Source of the DNA: Thermoplasmata archaeon
GTDB lineage: Archaea; Thermoplasmatota; Thermoplasmata; Lutacidiplasmatales; UBA184
Length of the DNA: 8,948 nucleotides
Reading direction: 5' to 3'
Assembly (NCBI GenBank): GCA_030046135.1
Contig: JASIEC010000075.1
Span: 1 to 8,948, forward strand
Part shown: piece by piece, positions 1 through 5,720 of the stretch
Numbering within the stretch: position 1 is the first letter of the stretch
How the letters are laid out: the number at the start of each line of letters is the position of its first letter
Translations under genes and position numbers: made by a program
The notes under the pieces: model-generated
Told to the model about the DNA's origin: nothing
Databases searched by the model: none
What the model saw: the letters and a program-made list of their open reading frames with translations, nothing else

Positions 1-777
1 CTGAGCTACTCCGGCGAGACGTGGGAGACGCTCGCGAGCTACGAGGCGGCGGGGCGCATCGGCGCGTCGAGGACCGCCGTCACGTCCGGGGGAACGCTCT
101 CGGAGCGGGCGGAGGCCGAGGGGGTCGACGTCGTCCGGATCCCGCCCGGGCTCCCGCCGAGGTCGGCGGTCGGCCACCTGGTCGGCGCGATCCTGGGGCT
201 CCTCGATCCGGCGTTCCCCGAGTCGAACGAGGGGCGGGTCGAGCGGATCGGCGAGCGGGTGAGCGGCCTCTGCGCCTCGTACGCCCGGGCGAACGGCCCG
301 GCGGCGCAGGTCGCCGCGGCGATCGGGGACCGCCTCCCGTACGTCTACGCCGAGAGCTCCCTCGTCGGTCTCGCGCGACGCTGGAAGACTCAGCTCGAGG
401 AGAACGCGAAGCGGCTCGCGGTGTTCGACGAGATCCCCGAGCTCCTCCACAACGCGATCGTCTGCTGGGACGCGATCGGGCGTCGCGAGGCGTCCCGCTA
501 CGCCGCCGTCCTGCTCGAGCGCGAGGGGGCGGACGCGATGATCGGACGCAGCACCCGGTATCTCGAGCGGCTCCTCCGGGCGCGGGGCGTCAAGGTGGTC
601 CGGGTCCCGCTTTCCGGCGAGGACCCTCTCGAGTCGATCGTCGGCGGCATCGCGCTCGGGGACTGGGTCAGCCTGTTCGTGTCGCAGGGTCGCGCCGTCG
701 ACCCGTACCCGGTCGCCGCCATCGCGCGGCTCAAGGAGACCCTCGGTCGCGCGCCCTCCGCTCGGCCCCGGGCGTAG
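1..777 (+). CDS. Bifunctional phosphoglucose/phosphomannose isomerase, 5'-truncated by window edge
   Basis: This is the C-terminal 258 residues of a SIS-domain sugar isomerase that interconverts glucose-6-P or mannose-6-P with fructose-6-P in the cytoplasm. The reading frame is open from base 1. It begins with SYSGETWET (residues 2-10), the phosphate-binding SIS motif of this family. Next comes PPRSAVGHLVGAIL, then the catalytic region: Glu134 in ENAKRL (400-402) and His150 in PELLHN (448-450). They are 16 residues apart, the same spacing as the catalytic Glu203/His219 pair of the Pyrobaculum enzyme. The C-terminus DPYPVAAIARLKETLGR matches the usual family ending. The canonical NHNE is LHNA here, a mild divergence. 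By family length (about 310-330 residues) some 60-90 N-terminal residues lie outside the window. A mono-functional or regulatory SIS protein is less likely because the catalytic residues are retained. The internal GTG at 259 is not the start. Confidence 0.9.
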   Translation: MSYSGETWETLASYEAAGRIGASRTAVTSGGTLSERAEAEGVDVVRIPPGLPPRSAVGHLVGAILGLLDPAFPESNEGRVERIGERVSGLCASYARANGPAAQVAAAIGDRLPYVYAESSLVGLARRWKTQLEENAKRLAVFDEIPELLHNAIVCWDAIGRREASRYAAVLLEREGADAMIGRSTRYLERLLRARGVKVVRVPLSGEDPLESIVGGIALGDWVSLFVSQGRAVDPYPVAAIARLKETLGRAPSARPRA

Positions 778-823
778 CCCCCGAGTCGTCGCCCGGCGCC
801 GGGGGAGGGTCTGTTCCGGGGTC

Positions 824-831
824 CCATATAG
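824..831 (+). promoter_or_regulatory. TATA box of the surface-protein gene (predicted leaderless)
   Basis: CATATAG in an otherwise GC-rich spacer is centred about 25 nt before the ATG at 853. Archaeal transcription starts roughly 25 nt after the TATA centre, so the transcript should begin at or within a base or two of the start codon. No Shine-Dalgarno sequence precedes the ATG, in line with leaderless translation. Confidence 0.6.
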
Positions 832-852
832 GGAGGTCGGCTCCCGCCGGCC

Positions 853-3800
853 ATGACCGCGCCCGACCGACCGAGACCGCCTTCGCATCGAACGCTCCGA
901 GGGATCCTTCTGGTCACGGTGGCCGGGCTCGCGGTGGTCGGTCTCATGGCCCCGGGACTTGGCCCGGGAATCGAACCTTCCCTCCCGGGCGCGGCGTCGG
1001 CCGGAGCGAGCCACGGGTCGGGGCCGGGAACCGCCGCGCGCGACAGCACGGGCCCAGCCGCCGCCGACCTGGGTCTCGGGGCGAGCGGGGCGGGACCGTC
1101 GACGGCGAGCCCACCCGTCGCCGAACTGGGGACGCTCGTGAAGACGATCGTGGTCCCGGCGCATGTCGGACTGCTCCTGGGCGCGCTCGACCCCGCCGCG
1201 GGCACGCTGTTCGTCAGCGAGGAGTCGACGGCGTACGTGGCGGTGGTCAGCACCTCCACGAACGCGCTCGTCGCAACAGTCCCGGTGGGAAGCTCGCCGA
1301 CGGGCGTTGCCTACGTTCCGACCACCGGCGAGGTCTACGTCGCGAACTACAACAGCGGGAACCTCACCGTGATCGCCGGGCAGAACGACACGGTGGTGGG
1401 CGACGTGCCGGTCGGCGGGGGGGCGGAGTTCGTCACGTACGACAGCGCGAACGGCTACCTCTACGTCGCCTGCCGCCTCTCGGGGAACGTCACGGTCGTC
1501 CGGGCCAGCGACAACACCGTGGTCGGGAACATCTCGCTGCCCGCGGGAGCGCAGCCGATCGGGATCGCGTACGACCCGACGAACGGGCTCGTCTACGCCG
1601 TGGATACCACGAACGTCGCCCTCGACGTTCTCAACGGAACGTCGCTCGATCTCACTCTCTCGCTGGGGTCGTCGCCGGAGCCACGAGGGGACGCGTACGA
1701 CCCGGCGAACGGGCTGCTCTACGTCGCGACGTCGACCGGGCTGAGCATCGTCCATCCCGGCAACGGGAGCGTCGACGAGCTGTCGCTCGGGTTCGAGGCG
1801 TACCAGCCGGTGTACGACCCGGCGAACGGGGAGGTCTACGTCGACAACGCCCTCGGGTCCGACGTCGTCGCGGTCCAGGCCGCGTCCGGCGAGGTCGTCG
1901 GCAACCTCTCGCTGGGAGCCCTCGCGGGCGACGAGCCCCAGGGCCTCGTCTACGATGCCGCGAACGCCGATCTCTACGCGTTCGACCACGCCTCGAGCAA
2001 CATCTCCGTCGTCTCGACCGCGCTCGCGATCGGCCCGGTCGCCCCCGCGCTCCGCGGGACCGGCGTGACGGGGATCTCGGCCGGCTCCGCGCCGGCGGGC
2101 CCGGAGCCCACGAACGTCACGTACGACCCCGCCGACGGTGACCTCTTCGTCGGCCACTCCACGGGGGATGTCGTCGGGGTGCTCAACGCCTCGACGCTGG
2201 CGCCCGTCGCGAACGTGACGGTGGGGCGGGACCCGTTCGATCTCGCCTACGATCCGTCGAACGGGGAGATCTACGTCGCGAACTTTGGGGGCCCCAACGT
2301 GACGGTGCTCGACGGCGCGACCCTGCGCGTGGTGGCGAACATCCCCCTTCCCAGCGACGCCGAGAGCGTCGTCTACGACTCGGGCGATGGGGAGGTGTAC
2401 GTCGCCGACGATCTCAGCGTGGCGGCGATCGATCCGGCGACCAACTCGGTCGTCGCGACGATCCCCGCCCCCTGCCCGTTCGTCCTCAGCTACGACCCCG
2501 CGGCCGACGTCGTGGTCGTGGGAGACGGCTGCAACGGCGACCTCACGTTCGTCGCGAGCGGCTCCCACGACCTCCTGGCGCGGACGATCGCGCTCGGCAA
2601 CACCCTCACCTACGCGTTCGCCTACGACCCCGGGAACGGGGAGCTGTTCGCGGTCAACTCGGCCCCCGTGTACCCCGACGGCACGAACAACGTGACGGTG
2701 CTCTCCTGGAACCTCACCGTCGTCGGCAACTTCGCGCTCACCGACCAGTCCGTCGCCGACGGGATCGTCTTCAGCCCGACGAACGGGCTCCTCTACGTCT
2801 CGGAGGCCGCGGAGAACTCGGTCGTCGCGCTCAACCTCACGGGCGGGGTCGTCGGGTCGTTCGGGATGACGAGCCCCGCGGGGCTCGGGTACGACAACGC
2901 CACCGGGGAGGTCGCCGTGGCCAGCCAGGGAGCGTCCTCTGAGCTCGGCGAGATCGCCACGCTGCTGAACCCCTCGGTCCCGACCACGCCCTCCCTCGAC
3001 GTGGGCCAGACCCTCGTCCTCTCGGCCCCGGTGCTCTCGCCCGGGACCGGGGACCTCTCGGTCTCGGTGTCCGCGACCGGCGCCGGGGTCGTGGCGTGCA
3101 CTCCGGACGAGCGCGCCGGTCCGGCGGTCTCGGTCGCCTGCTCGGGTCTCGCCGCCGGGAGCTCGACCGTGACCGTCGTGGTGATCGACTCGCTCGGGAG
3201 CTCGGCCAGCACGGCGATCGACGTGACGGTCGAGCCCGAGCTCGGAGCCCCGGTGGTGGGCGCGGGGCCGGCGTCGATGGACCTCGGCCAGGAGACGGAC
3301 TTCTACGCGTCCGTCGCGGGAGGCTCCGGCGGGACGACGTACGCCTGGACAGGACTTCCTCCCGGCTGCGCCGGCGCGACGGACGTGTTCAGCTGCGTGC
3401 CGACGGCCGCGGGGACGTCCTCGGTGTTCGTGACGATGACCGACTCCGACGGGGCTTCGGTCACGGGAGGACCGCTGACCGTCACGGTGTTCGAGGACCC
3501 GGCGGCGGTCGTCACCGCCTCCTCCGGCACCGTCGTGCTCGGGCAGTCGCTGACCCTCTCCGCGGAGGTGACGGGCGGCGCGGGCGGCCTGAGCTACCGC
3601 TGGACCGGCCTTCCGAGCGGCTGTCAGGCGACCGTGTCGACCTTCACGTGCCAGCCGAACCGGACGGGAACGTACTCGATCTCGGTAACCGTGACCGACG
3701 CGAACGGAGGCCGCTCCACCAGCGAGGCGGTCGCGGTCGTCGTCGAGCAGGTGGTCGAGCCGACCCCGACGTCGTCGGCGACGCCCCTTCCCCCGGCGGA

Positions 3801-3945
3801 CACGTACGCGGCGATCGGTCTCGGCGTCCTCGGAGCGGCGCTCGGTGCGGCGGCGCTCGCGCTCGGCCGGCGGGGCCCCCGGAGCTCTGCCCCGGCCCCG
3901 CCTTCGGGCCCGTCAGGGGGGCCCCCGGGAACCGGGGTGGGATAG
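853..3945 (+). CDS. Secreted, C-terminally anchored YVTN beta-propeller / Ig-like surface protein
   Basis: A 1030-residue cell-surface protein. Residues 1-33 form a signal peptide: a basic N-region with Arg13 and Arg16, then a hydrophobic core at 17-33. From about residue 95 to 700 lie 14 blade units carrying the YDPxNGxxYVA signature of the YVTN/40-residue repeat family, mostly 39-46 residues apart. A linker at about 390-416 divides them seven and seven. Three Ig/PKD-like beta domains follow (about 705-795, 796-880, 882-966). The second and third share a WTGLPxGC...FxC pattern, suggesting a disulfide in each. A Pro/Thr-rich stalk, a transmembrane helix (about 986-1005) and a basic RRG-containing tail end the protein. 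Around 17 N-x-S/T sequons point to heavy N-glycosylation. The ATG at 853 is supported by the signal peptide and the TATA spacing. Function is unknown; an adhesion or S-layer-associated role is inference. Confidence 0.9.
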   Translation: MTAPDRPRPPSHRTLRGILLVTVAGLAVVGLMAPGLGPGIEPSLPGAASAGASHGSGPGTAARDSTGPAAADLGLGASGAGPSTASPPVAELGTLVKTIVVPAHVGLLLGALDPAAGTLFVSEESTAYVAVVSTSTNALVATVPVGSSPTGVAYVPTTGEVYVANYNSGNLTVIAGQNDTVVGDVPVGGGAEFVTYDSANGYLYVACRLSGNVTVVRASDNTVVGNISLPAGAQPIGIAYDPTNGLVYAVDTTNVALDVLNGTSLDLTLSLGSSPEPRGDAYDPANGLLYVATSTGLSIVHPGNGSVDELSLGFEAYQPVYDPANGEVYVDNALGSDVVAVQAASGEVVGNLSLGALAGDEPQGLVYDAANADLYAFDHASSNISVVSTALAIGPVAPALRGTGVTGISAGSAPAGPEPTNVTYDPADGDLFVGHSTGDVVGVLNASTLAPVANVTVGRDPFDLAYDPSNGEIYVANFGGPNVTVLDGATLRVVANIPLPSDAESVVYDSGDGEVYVADDLSVAAIDPATNSVVATIPAPCPFVLSYDPAADVVVVGDGCNGDLTFVASGSHDLLARTIALGNTLTYAFAYDPGNGELFAVNSAPVYPDGTNNVTVLSWNLTVVGNFALTDQSVADGIVFSPTNGLLYVSEAAENSVVALNLTGGVVGSFGMTSPAGLGYDNATGEVAVASQGASSELGEIATLLNPSVPTTPSLDVGQTLVLSAPVLSPGTGDLSVSVSATGAGVVACTPDERAGPAVSVACSGLAAGSSTVTVVVIDSLGSSASTAIDVTVEPELGAPVVGAGPASMDLGQETDFYASVAGGSGGTTYAWTGLPPGCAGATDVFSCVPTAAGTSSVFVTMTDSDGASVTGGPLTVTVFEDPAAVVTASSGTVVLGQSLTLSAEVTGGAGGLSYRWTGLPSGCQATVSTFTCQPNRTGTYSISVTVTDANGGRSTSEAVAVVVEQVVEPTPTSSATPLPPADTYAAIGLGVLGAALGAAALALGRRGPRSSAPAPPSGPSGGPPGTGVG
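1189..2925 (+). repeat. Fourteen YVTN-type propeller blade repeats
   Basis: Coding repeats whose YDPxNG-like core motifs start near 1189, 1312, 1438, 1570, 1696, 1813, 1951, 2122, 2248, 2374, 2491, 2623, 2770 and 2890. A typical blade reads YDPxNGxxYVAN, then SGNVTVV, then a strand like VVGNI. Spacing is 39-49 residues except for 57 between units seven and eight, where a Gly/Ala/Pro linker sits. The DNA copies have diverged, so this is an old protein-level repeat rather than a recent DNA duplication. Confidence 0.85.
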
Positions 3946-4065
3946 ACCGTCGGCGGCCCTGGGACACGAGCCTCCGGCGGGATCGAACGGCGGGGGAGGC
4001 CCTCGCTTGGGGGGCCCGCTGCTCGGAAATGGCTAAATTCGAGGCCGGGCCCTGACGGCGCGGGT
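3946..4065 (+). other. Spacer between surface-protein gene and tRNA-Ser
   Basis: About 120 bp without a convincing gene. Its 3' half contains the TATA element of the tRNA (4033-4039). The first part is GC-rich with no T-run typical of an archaeal terminator, although GGCCCT near 4009 and GGGCCC near 4012-4018 could form weak secondary structure. Confidence 0.5.
4033..4039 (+). promoter_or_regulatory. TATA box of tRNA-Ser
   Basis: CTAAATT lies in a short AT-rich patch (from about 4027 to 4040) centred 30 nt before the first base of the mature tRNA at 4066. This places the start site a few bases before the tRNA 5' end, leaving a short leader for RNase P. The nearby ubiquitin-like gene at 4200 has no TATA element of its own and may depend on this promoter. 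Confidence 0.6.
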
Positions 4066-4185
4066 GCTGAGGTAGCCTAGCTCGGCCAAGGCGCCAGACT
4101 CGAGATCTGGTGATGCGTATGCATCGCGGGAGTTCAAAGGGCGACGGGCGGAGCGCGCCCGCACCGGGAAGTCTCCCCCTCAGCG
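4066..4185 (+). tRNA. tRNA-Ser(CGA) with a T-loop intron
   Basis: A class II tRNA folded by eye. The acceptor stem GCTGAGG (4066-4072) pairs 7/7 with CCTCAGC (4178-4184). Positions 8-9 are TA; the D-stem GCC (4075-4077) pairs with GGC (4090-4092), with GG at 4084-4085. The anticodon stem CCAGA/TCTGG encloses loop CTCGAGA, giving anticodon CGA (4101-4103), which reads the serine codon UCG. The long variable arm is GATGC-GTAT-GCATC (4112-4125). The T-stem GGGAG (4128-4132) is followed by TTCAAA, but CTCCC appears only at 4173-4177, so the T-loop is split by 33 nt. Without the insert the T-loop reads TTCAAAT and the mature tRNA is 87 nt. Discriminator G73 (4185) fits serine, and the long variable arm also fits. 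CCA is not encoded (CCT follows). A conventional intron-free fold fails because no partner for GGGAG lies directly after the loop. Confidence 0.9.
4139..4171 (+). other. 33-nt archaeal tRNA intron at position 59/60
   Basis: The predicted splice sites are A4138^G4139 and G4171^T4172. They fit a bulge-helix-bulge. The outer helix is the T-stem (GGGAG/CTCCC). The central helix pairs T4133-A4169, T4134-G4168 (wobble) and C4135-G4167, with A4136/G4166 mismatched. The 3-nt bulges are A4137-A4138-G4139 and A4170-G4171-T4172, each cut after its second base. The inner helix G4140-C4165 and G4141-C4164 (then G4143-C4162) runs into a perfect 6-bp hairpin, CGGGCG/CGCCCG, at 4145-4150/4156-4161 with a 5-nt loop. 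The six-plus-one division of the loop is the same geometry as the standard 37/38 introns. The central helix is imperfect, so exact ends could shift by a base. Confidence 0.8.
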
Positions 4186-4199
4186 CCTCCCGCGCCAGT

Positions 4200-4412
4200 G
4201 TGCGCGTCACGGTCGACGTGGCCCGCGCCGGGGCCCGGTCCGTGCGCCGCGTGGACGTCCCGCCGGGGACCCTCGTTCGGGAGCTTCTCCATCGCCTCGG
4301 GCTCGCCCCGGAGGGGAGCGCGGTGCTGATCGCCGGGACCTCGGTGCCGCTCGATCTCCCCCTCGACGCCCCCGTGACGATCACCGTCGTCCCGACGTTC
4401 TCGGGCGGCTGA
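4200..4412 (+). CDS. Ubiquitin-like beta-grasp protein (SAMP/Urm1/ThiS/MoaD family) with C-terminal Gly-Gly
   Basis: A 70-residue protein with the compact beta-grasp layout: strand MRVTVDV (1-7), strand SVRRVDV (14-20), PPGTLVRELLHRLGL (21-35, the central helix), AVLIAGTSVP (41-50), and a final strand VTITVVPTFSGG ending in Gly69-Gly70. The Gly-Gly tail is the site that an E1-like enzyme adenylates, for sulfur transfer or protein conjugation. Pattern and length resemble haloarchaeal SAMP2 most, but ThiS and MoaD cannot be excluded. The frame is open back to 4110, but those codons lie inside the tRNA gene. GTG 4200 is therefore the preferred start, 15 nt after the tRNA and directly before the first beta strand. 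The protein contains no lysine. No separate TATA box is visible, so co-transcription with the tRNA is possible. No E1 or sulfurtransferase gene lies in the window. Confidence 0.85.
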   Translation: MRVTVDVARAGARSVRRVDVPPGTLVRELLHRLGLAPEGSAVLIAGTSVPLDLPLDAPVTITVVPTFSGG

Positions 4413-4450
4413 GCCGGGCTCCCGCTCGGACGGTGCCGTGACGGGGGCAG

Positions 4451-4460
4451 GCGTTAAGGC
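4451..4460 (+). promoter_or_regulatory. Candidate TATA element for the zinc-ribbon gene
   Basis: GCGTTAAGGC is the most AT-containing stretch before the zinc-ribbon gene. Its centre at about 4456 predicts a start near 4482, leaving a leader of about 20 nt before the ATG at 4503. The match to an archaeal TATA box is only partial. A leaderless start at TTG 4482 is the alternative reading. Confidence 0.4.
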
Positions 4461-4502
4461 GGGTATCTCCGTCTCTAGGGCTTGGGGACGTATCCGCTGG
4501 GG

Positions 4503-5717
4503 ATGAACTGCCCGGTCTGCGACCTGTCGATTCCGGCGTCCTCTCGCCACTGCCCGGGGTGCGGCTTCCCCGTCGCGCTCGCGTCGATGAACCTCGCTCC
4601 CCTGCCGGCCGACCCCGCCTCCGCGGGCGCCGACGGGGAGCCGGGCCCGGCGCCGCGCACGGTCGCGCGTCCGGTGCCGAACCCGGACGAGGAGGCGAAC
4701 GCGGTCATCGCGCGAGGGCTCGAGGACCGCATCGGCCTGCTCCGGACCCTGGGCGGCGGGGCGCCCGACGTGACGGGCGCGATGTGCGAGGCGGCCCTCA
4801 GCGAAGCGTCGGGCCAGGTCGCGAACGCCGCCCAGATCCTCCGCTCCGCGGAACGACGGCTCGACGAGGAGACGCAGTCGATCCTGCGCCGGCGGCTCGC
4901 GTCCGTCGAGTCCCGGGTCCGCGAGCTCGAAGGCCGGGGCCTCCAGCTCGGCGTCACCGACGAGCTCTCGAGGATCTCCGCGACCGAGCGCGCGGCCGAT
5001 CCGGGCGAGGCGGTCGTCTACCTCCTCGAGGTCGAGCGGCACCTGGGGAGCCTCGAATCGACGTGGGGGGGCCTCGTCGGCCTGCTGGGGGAGATCTCGG
5101 CCCTCCGGACCGAGGCGGACCGCCTCGGCATCTCCTACGACACGCTGCCTCCGCGGCTCCTCGCTCTTGACGGGGGCCGGTCCCCGCCCGAGCTCCGGGA
5201 GGAGGCGCTCGACGATCTCGTTCAGGAGGCGGCCCAGGGCCTCATGATCCTCCACGACGCGCTTCTCCCCGCGCTCGAGACCGAGCTCGACCGCCACGGT
5301 CAGGCGATGCACCGGCTTCCGACCGGGAACGCCCCGTCGGAGGCGGTCCGGCGGCTCCACGAGACCACGCGCCGGCATCTCAAGGACGGACGGCTCTCCG
5401 ACGCGGCGAAGAGCCTGGTCGACCTGCGCCGCGCGCTCTCCGCGATCGAGTCCCGGCCCGCGGTCCCCGTCCACCGTCCCCCCACGGCCCCCCCGGCCTC
5501 CGAGCCGGGCCCGGACCTCCTCCCGGCGCTCGTGAAGAAGGCGCAGGGCCTCGCCGCCCGCGTCCGGGCGCTGCCGCACGACACCGAGCTCTCGCGCTGG
5601 GCCGCCGAGCAGATCCGCGAGGCGACCGAGCTTCTCCGCGCGCGCCGCCTCTCCGAGGCGGACGCCGCGCTCAGCCGCCTCATGGCGAGCCTCGCCTCGG
5701 CCTCCGCTCGGAGCTGA
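4503..5717 (+). CDS. Zinc-ribbon, helical coiled-coil protein of unknown function
   Basis: A 404-residue soluble protein I do not recognise as a named family. The N-terminus is a zinc ribbon with Cys3/Cys6 and Cys17/Cys20 (CPVC...CPGC). A Pro/Ala/Gly-rich linker follows (about 28-62), and the rest is almost entirely charged, leucine-rich helix. A helical hairpin with a GRLxEA-type turn recurs near 97-123, 160-187, 287-317 and 372-401. Residues 141-211 align without gaps to residues 24-94 of the next gene's product. There is no signal peptide or membrane segment, so it should be cytoplasmic. The ATG at 4503 puts the first zinc pair at the very N-terminus; TTG 4482 would add seven residues. The stop is 3 nt before the next ATG, so the two genes are almost certainly one operon. 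A scaffold or partner-binding role is inference. Confidence 0.85.
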   Translation: MNCPVCDLSIPASSRHCPGCGFPVALASMNLAPLPADPASAGADGEPGPAPRTVARPVPNPDEEANAVIARGLEDRIGLLRTLGGGAPDVTGAMCEAALSEASGQVANAAQILRSAERRLDEETQSILRRRLASVESRVRELEGRGLQLGVTDELSRISATERAADPGEAVVYLLEVERHLGSLESTWGGLVGLLGEISALRTEADRLGISYDTLPPRLLALDGGRSPPELREEALDDLVQEAAQGLMILHDALLPALETELDRHGQAMHRLPTGNAPSEAVRRLHETTRRHLKDGRLSDAAKSLVDLRRALSAIESRPAVPVHRPPTAPPASEPGPDLLPALVKKAQGLAARVRALPHDTELSRWAAEQIREATELLRARRLSEADAALSRLMASLASASARS

Positions 5718-5720
5718 TCG

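Noticed and set aside
792..803. CCCGGCGCCGGG palindrome after the isomerase stop as a terminator
   Set aside because: It is a near loopless GC palindrome without a T-run; archaeal terminators are T-rich, so the evidence is too weak.
21..2141. 706-residue plus-strand open frame
   Set aside because: It overlaps the isomerase and the propeller gene in another frame, and its product is low-complexity Arg/Gly-rich with no motif.
4066..4140. Intron-free tRNA or tRNA fragment ending soon after 4140
   Set aside because: No sequence directly after the T-loop pairs with GGGAG, and nothing there pairs with GCTGAGG, whereas adjacent CTCCC and CCTCAGC at 4173-4184 complete both stems perfectly.
4110..4199. 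N-terminal extension of the ubiquitin-like protein to ATG 4110
   Set aside because: These codons lie inside the tRNA-Ser gene, and the family core begins at GTG 4200.
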